From contig NWUY0300021749.1 of the NCBI GenBank assembly GCA_004151065.3, positions 20,792 to 42,083 on the forward strand: DNA of 21,292 nt, read 5' to 3'. How positions within the stretch are numbered: position 1 is the stretch's first letter; the number at the start of each line of letters is the position of its first letter. Shown in pieces: positions 19,446-21,292 of the stretch. The notes under the pieces are model-generated. The model worked only from the letters and a program-made list of their open reading frames with translations, made no database searches and had not been told where the DNA came from. Both the position numbers and the translations under genes were made by a program. This stretch comes from Larix sibirica. Lineage: Eukaryota; Streptophyta; Pinopsida; Pinales; Pinaceae.

Positions 19446-20319
19446 ATTTGATGGAAGAAGCAAATTTACAAGCAGTGGGGATAAATTCAATATGCTCAGA
19501 TGAAGAAGAAAGTTACCAGAAAGAAATAGACAATTATGTTCATAATTGTTACTTTCAATCCAATTGGTATGGTGACATCATGTATTTATTGGCCATATGA
19601 TCTTGTCCCCCCGAGCTAGATAGATCACAAAGAAGATCCCTGAAGCTAAAAGCAATCAAATATTGCACCATAGACAGAGATCTCCATTGGAGAGACCATG
19701 AAGGCCTATTACTCAGATGTCTAATGGAGAAGGAAGTTGAAATTGTGATGAAAGGTATGCATCAAGGTATATGTGGTGGACATTTTGCAGCTAAGGAAAC
19801 GAATCATAAAATACTGAGTTTTGGATATTATTGGCCTACTCTTTTTTCTGATGTACATAATTTGTCAAAACCTGTATACCTTGTCAAACCTTCTCTGGGA
19901 AACAAAAATTTCCAACTCTACCATTGAAACCTGTCCAAGTGGAAGCATCTTTTGAGCAATGGGGCATTGATTTCATCAGGGAAATTCATCCTCCATCTAA
20001 AAACCAACATAGATGGATTCTCACCACCATAGACTATTTCACCAAATGGGTAGAGGCTATGCCCACTAGAAAAGCGAATGACCTAGTAGTGATCAAGTTT
20101 CTCGAAGAAAGCATCTTGTCTAGGTTCGGTTGCCCCAAGAAAATAATTACTGATAATGCCAAAGCCTTATATTCCCTTAAAATGATCTCTTTGTGTCATC
20201 AATTCAATATCCTCTTAAGTCATTCCTCCAATTACTATCCCCAAAGTAATGGTCAAGTTGAATCCTCAAATAAAAATCTTATGAAAATTATAAAAAGAAC
20301 TCTCTCAGAAAATAATTAG
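19446..20319 (+). pseudogene. Gypsy integrase remnant: HHCC zinc finger and catalytic core
   Basis: Integrase inserts the DNA copy into the genome. The zinc finger histidines lie in MHQGICGGHF (about 19757-19787); KETNHKIL and YYWPTLF follow. The CxxC half (TCIPCQ, Cys at 19873-19875 and 19882-19884) is in a different frame, reached through a 1-nt loss in the T run near 19860. From there one frame runs to 20319. The core shows Asp at 19969-19971 (WGIDFI), Asp at 20152-20154 (ITDNA) and Glu at 20260-20262 (GQVESSNK), with exactly 35 residues between the last two (DD35E). The domain is then interrupted by two extra copies of its own C-terminal half. Confidence 0.88.
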
Positions 20320-20704
20320 GTTCAGTTTCCCCAAGAAAATAATTATTGATGATGCCAAAGCCTTTAATTCCCTTAAAAGTATCTCTTTCTTCCATCATTT
20401 CAATATCATCTTAATCCATTCCTCCAATTATTATCCCTAGAGTAATGGTCAAGTTGAATCCTCAAATAAAAATCTTATGAAAATTATAAAAAGAACCCTC
20501 TCAGAAAATAATAGGTTCAGTTTCCCCAAGATAATAATTACTGATAATGCCAAAGCCTTCAATTCCCTTAAATGATCTCTTTCTGGCATCATTTTAATAT
20601 CCTCTTAATCCATTCCTCCAATTACTACCCCAGAGCAATGGTTAAGTTGAATCCTCAAATAAAAATCTTATGAAAATTATAAAAAAGAACTCTTTCAAAA
20701 AATA
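20121..20704 (+). repeat. Three-copy tandem repeat (about 195 bp) inside integrase
   Basis: Copies 20121-20316, 20317-20511 and 20512-about 20704 each run from TAGGTTC(G/A)GTT through GATAATGCC (GATGATGCC in copy 2), the CCTCCAATTA stretch and the AATCCTCAAATAAAAATCTTATGAAAATTATAAAAA-type stretch to a GAAAATAA-like end. Copies 2 and 3 share TTCAGTTTCCCC and AATCCATTCC, where copy 1 has TTCGGTTGCCCC and AAGTCATTCC, so they are closer to each other. The unit carries the second Asp and the Glu of the catalytic triad. Confidence 0.93.
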
Positions 20705-21240
20705 AGAAGTCATGGGACAATCAGCTCAGGTATTCCCTCTGGGAAGATCAAATATCCACAAAGCGAGCTATAGGGAAGGTGGCATTCCAATTAGTATATG
20801 GATTGGAGGTGGTTCTTCCCATATAATTAGAATTTCCAACCGTGAAGATACTCCAAGATCTAGTGGTCGAGTCTGACAGAATCAAAAGGAGGATGAATCG
20901 GCTGACAGAGTTACATGAGCGCAGGAGCAATGTGTACCAATGTTTCAAGTTATATCAGGATAAAATGAAGACATCCTTTGACAAAAAATCCAAACATAGA
21001 GAGTCCTTGAAGGGGTACCTAATGTTGATGTGGGACAAAAGACATGAAGACCTTGGGAAGCATGCGAAATTCCACAACTTGTGGCTATGGCCATTTATGA
21101 TCCAAGAGGTTATAGGCTTTCCTTCCAACACTTTCAAGCTTGCAAATTTGGAAGGACAACCACTATAATACCTTGTTAATGGTAGGCATCTGAAACTCTT
21201 CTTTCCTACTAAAATAAGAATTTCCAATCATGTACTATAT
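20705..21240 (+). pseudogene. Gypsy integrase C-terminal region
   Basis: The integrase sequence resumes after the third repeat: KKSWDNQLRYSLWEDQ, KRAIGKVAFQLVYGLEVVLP, a stop (20824-20826), then from about 20842 a charged helical stretch (SDRIKRRMNRLTELHERR), YQDKMKTSFDKKSKHR, and the end segment WLWPFMIQEVIG (GPF/Y-like, with W for G), FKLANLEGQPL, a stop, and NGRHLKLFFP. This is the DNA-binding C-terminal part. It ends the polyprotein; about 50 bp of trailing non-coding DNA remain in the window, without a clear polypurine tract or LTR start. Confidence 0.8.
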
Positions 21241-21292
21241 TTTTCTTTTCTTTTGATTTGATGTCATGTTCATGTATGTAATGCTTGTTAAG

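Larger units (their letters stand above)
13389..21292 (+). mobile_element. Degenerate Ty3/gypsy retrotransposon, Tat-like, 3' end outside window
   Basis: Order on the plus strand: probable LTR, primer binding site, leader, gag, protease, archaeal-type RNase H, RT, gypsy RNase H, integrase. The tRNA-Asp-type primer site and the presence of two RNase H domains point to the Tat side of plant Ty3/gypsy. At least 7.9 kb are inside the window; no 3' LTR copy of the sequence before 14307 appears before 21292. Every domain except the archaeal-type RNase H is broken by stops or shifts, so the copy is dead and looks older than the LINE. Confidence 0.88.

Noticed and set aside
20317-20704. Repeat copies 2 and 3 as separate integrase genes
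   Set aside because: They are partial, tandem copies of an internal segment with stops and no zinc finger or first Asp.
1-21292. Search for a novel multi-gene system, defence island, CRISPR array or operon
   Set aside because: Nothing supports one: the sequence is eukaryotic, and its coding content is two retroelements and one kinase fossil.

Overview
The window is plant nuclear DNA dominated by decayed retroelements. The evidence is an L1-type LINE whose ORF2 carries an archaeal-type RNase H, a Ty3/gypsy element of Tat-like make-up with two RNase H domains, and a GT-AG intron-containing receptor-like kinase remnant of plant type. The AT-rich spacers and single N calls at 2547 and 12993 fit a draft assembly of a large seed-plant genome; I cannot name the species. 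I see no intact host gene, no confident RNA gene, no CRISPR array and no prokaryotic operon.

Layout. 1-2700: mostly AT-rich non-coding DNA, with a cluster of short GC-rich exon-like blocks at about 640-1018. 2760-3545 (minus): a broken receptor-like kinase gene in three exon remnants. 3546-4194: very AT-rich spacer. 4209-10755 (minus): a full-length, dead L1 LINE of 6547 bp, bounded by a perfect 14-bp target-site duplication (4195-4208 and 10756-10769). It has a 5' UTR with a 126/120-bp tandem repeat, an open ORF1, and an ORF2 (endonuclease, reverse transcriptase, zinc-binding segment, RNase H) broken by six stops and one frameshift. 10770-about 13000: intergenic DNA with a 47-bp tandem duplication and a tRNA-like A box. 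About 13000-21292 (plus): a degenerate Ty3/gypsy element with probable 5' LTR sequence, a tRNA-Asp-like primer binding site, then gag, protease, an archaeal-type RNase H, RT, the element's own RNase H and integrase. Its 3' LTR is not in the window.

How the parts relate. Each retroelement would have encoded its own copying machinery: nick-primed reverse transcription for the LINE, and tRNA-primed reverse transcription plus integration for the gypsy element. Neither can act now. The LINE breaks are few and its target-site duplication is still perfect, so it looks younger than the gypsy copy, which has many stops, frameshifts, a deletion in RT motifs and a triplicated integrase segment. The most notable points are the UAAUG stop-start overlap between the LINE ORFs, the position of the gypsy archaeal-type RNase H ahead of RT, and the tandem triplication inside integrase. 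I found no convincing undescribed system; these are unusual details of known element classes.
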